Assembly (NCBI GenBank): GCA_900549495.1
Contig: UROL01000146.1
Coordinates: forward strand, 1-5,173
DNA from: an uncultured Eubacteriales bacterium
GTDB lineage: Bacteria; Bacillota; Clostridia; Oscillospirales; Oscillospiraceae
Direction of reading: 5' to 3'
Length of the DNA: 5,173 nucleotides
The translations under genes were made by a program, and so were the position numbers. Each line of letters opens with the position of its first letter. Position 1 is the first letter of the stretch. Of this stretch, positions 4,855-5,173 are shown in pieces. Under the pieces are notes generated by a model. The model saw only the letters and a program-made list of their open reading frames with translations. It did no database searches and was not told the DNA's origin.

Positions 4855-5173
4855 TTAGAAGCGGAAGGCTACCTTAAAGTCGCCGTACTTGCCGCTGGCA
4901 TAGTCGAAGGCCGTCTCCCAGTCCTCCAGGGGGAAGATGTGGGAAACCACACCCTGGGTTTTCAGATTGCCCTTCTGGATATTCTCAATGACGAAGGGAT
5001 AGGCATAGGGGCTCAGGTGTGCGCCCAAAACATCCAGCTCCTTCCGGTCGCCGATGATGGAGAAGTCCATGGTGGTGGGAGCGCCGAAGACGGAGAACTC
5101 CACAAACCGCCCCAGCTTGCGAATCATGTCCATGCCCTGAATAACAGAGGAGGGATGGCCCGTGGCCTCAATG
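4855..5173 (-). CDS. Zinc-type medium-chain alcohol/polyol dehydrogenase, C-terminal part
   Basis: The frame is open to the right edge, so only the last 105 residues are present (stop TAA at 4855-4857). An internal ATG at 5133 is not the real start, because the family sequence EATGHPSSVIQG continues before it. The visible part covers the end of the NAD(P)-binding Rossmann domain (ATG-HP followed by MDMIRKLGRFVEFSVFG) and the C-terminal return to the catalytic domain, with IIGDRKELDVLGAHLSPYAYP and the closing GVVSHIFPLEDWETAF. These match zinc-dependent MDR dehydrogenases of the threonine/sorbitol type, perhaps of the erythritol/threitol group. The zinc ligands lie in the missing N-terminal half, so metal use and substrate cannot be confirmed. 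A hairpin terminator follows. Confidence 0.88.
   Translation of the reverse strand, partial: IEATGHPSSVIQGMDMIRKLGRFVEFSVFGAPTTMDFSIIGDRKELDVLGAHLSPYAYPFVIENIQKGNLKTQGVVSHIFPLEDWETAFDYASGKYGDFKVAFRF

Overview
The window looks like chromosomal sequence from a GC-rich gut-type member of the Bacillota (Clostridia). An Oscillospiraceae-like organism is the best guess. The reasons are strong AAGGAG-type ribosome binding sites, sigma-A-like promoters, GC-rich third codon positions, a clostridial-type pssA-psd pair and a glucuronate/galacturonate isomerase typical of plant- or mucin-sugar users. No rRNA, tRNA, CRISPR array, insertion sequence or phage gene is visible. Species level cannot be assigned from the sequence alone.

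Layout. (1) Bases 1-518, plus strand: the 3' end of a gene cut by the window edge, possibly a transglutaminase/DUF4129-like membrane protein, then a 96-residue protein of unknown function. (2) Bases 517-562: a perfect bidirectional terminator separating this convergent pair of transcription units. (3) Bases 580-2964, minus strand: a promoter with an operator-like inverted repeat, then uxaC (uronate isomerase), a GC-rich intergenic hairpin and a short metal-dependent amidohydrolase. (4) Bases 2994-4623, minus strand: a promoter, then pssA and psd overlapping by ATGA, then a terminator. (5) Bases 4624-4854: a gene-free spacer with a direct repeat, two doubtful mini-ORFs and a terminator-like hairpin. 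(6) Bases 4855-5173, minus strand: the C-terminal part of a zinc-type medium-chain alcohol/polyol dehydrogenase that enters from the right edge.

How the genes work together. PssA makes phosphatidylserine from CDP-diacylglycerol and serine, and Psd decarboxylates it to phosphatidylethanolamine, so this two-gene operon is the full two-step PE branch. UxaC opens hexuronate catabolism (glucuronate to fructuronate, galacturonate to tagaturonate), but no other hexuronate gene is in view. The amidohydrolase probably shares its transcript, and its substrate cannot be told from sequence. The dehydrogenase may belong to a polyol or sugar-alcohol pathway outside the window.

Most of the window is ordinary metabolic chromosome. 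I do not see a convincing new multi-gene system. The most interesting points are the stripped-down amidohydrolase next to uxaC, the altered motif spacing in PssA, the unknown 96-residue protein, and the structured spacer at 4660-4845, which may be a dispersed repeat or an RNA.
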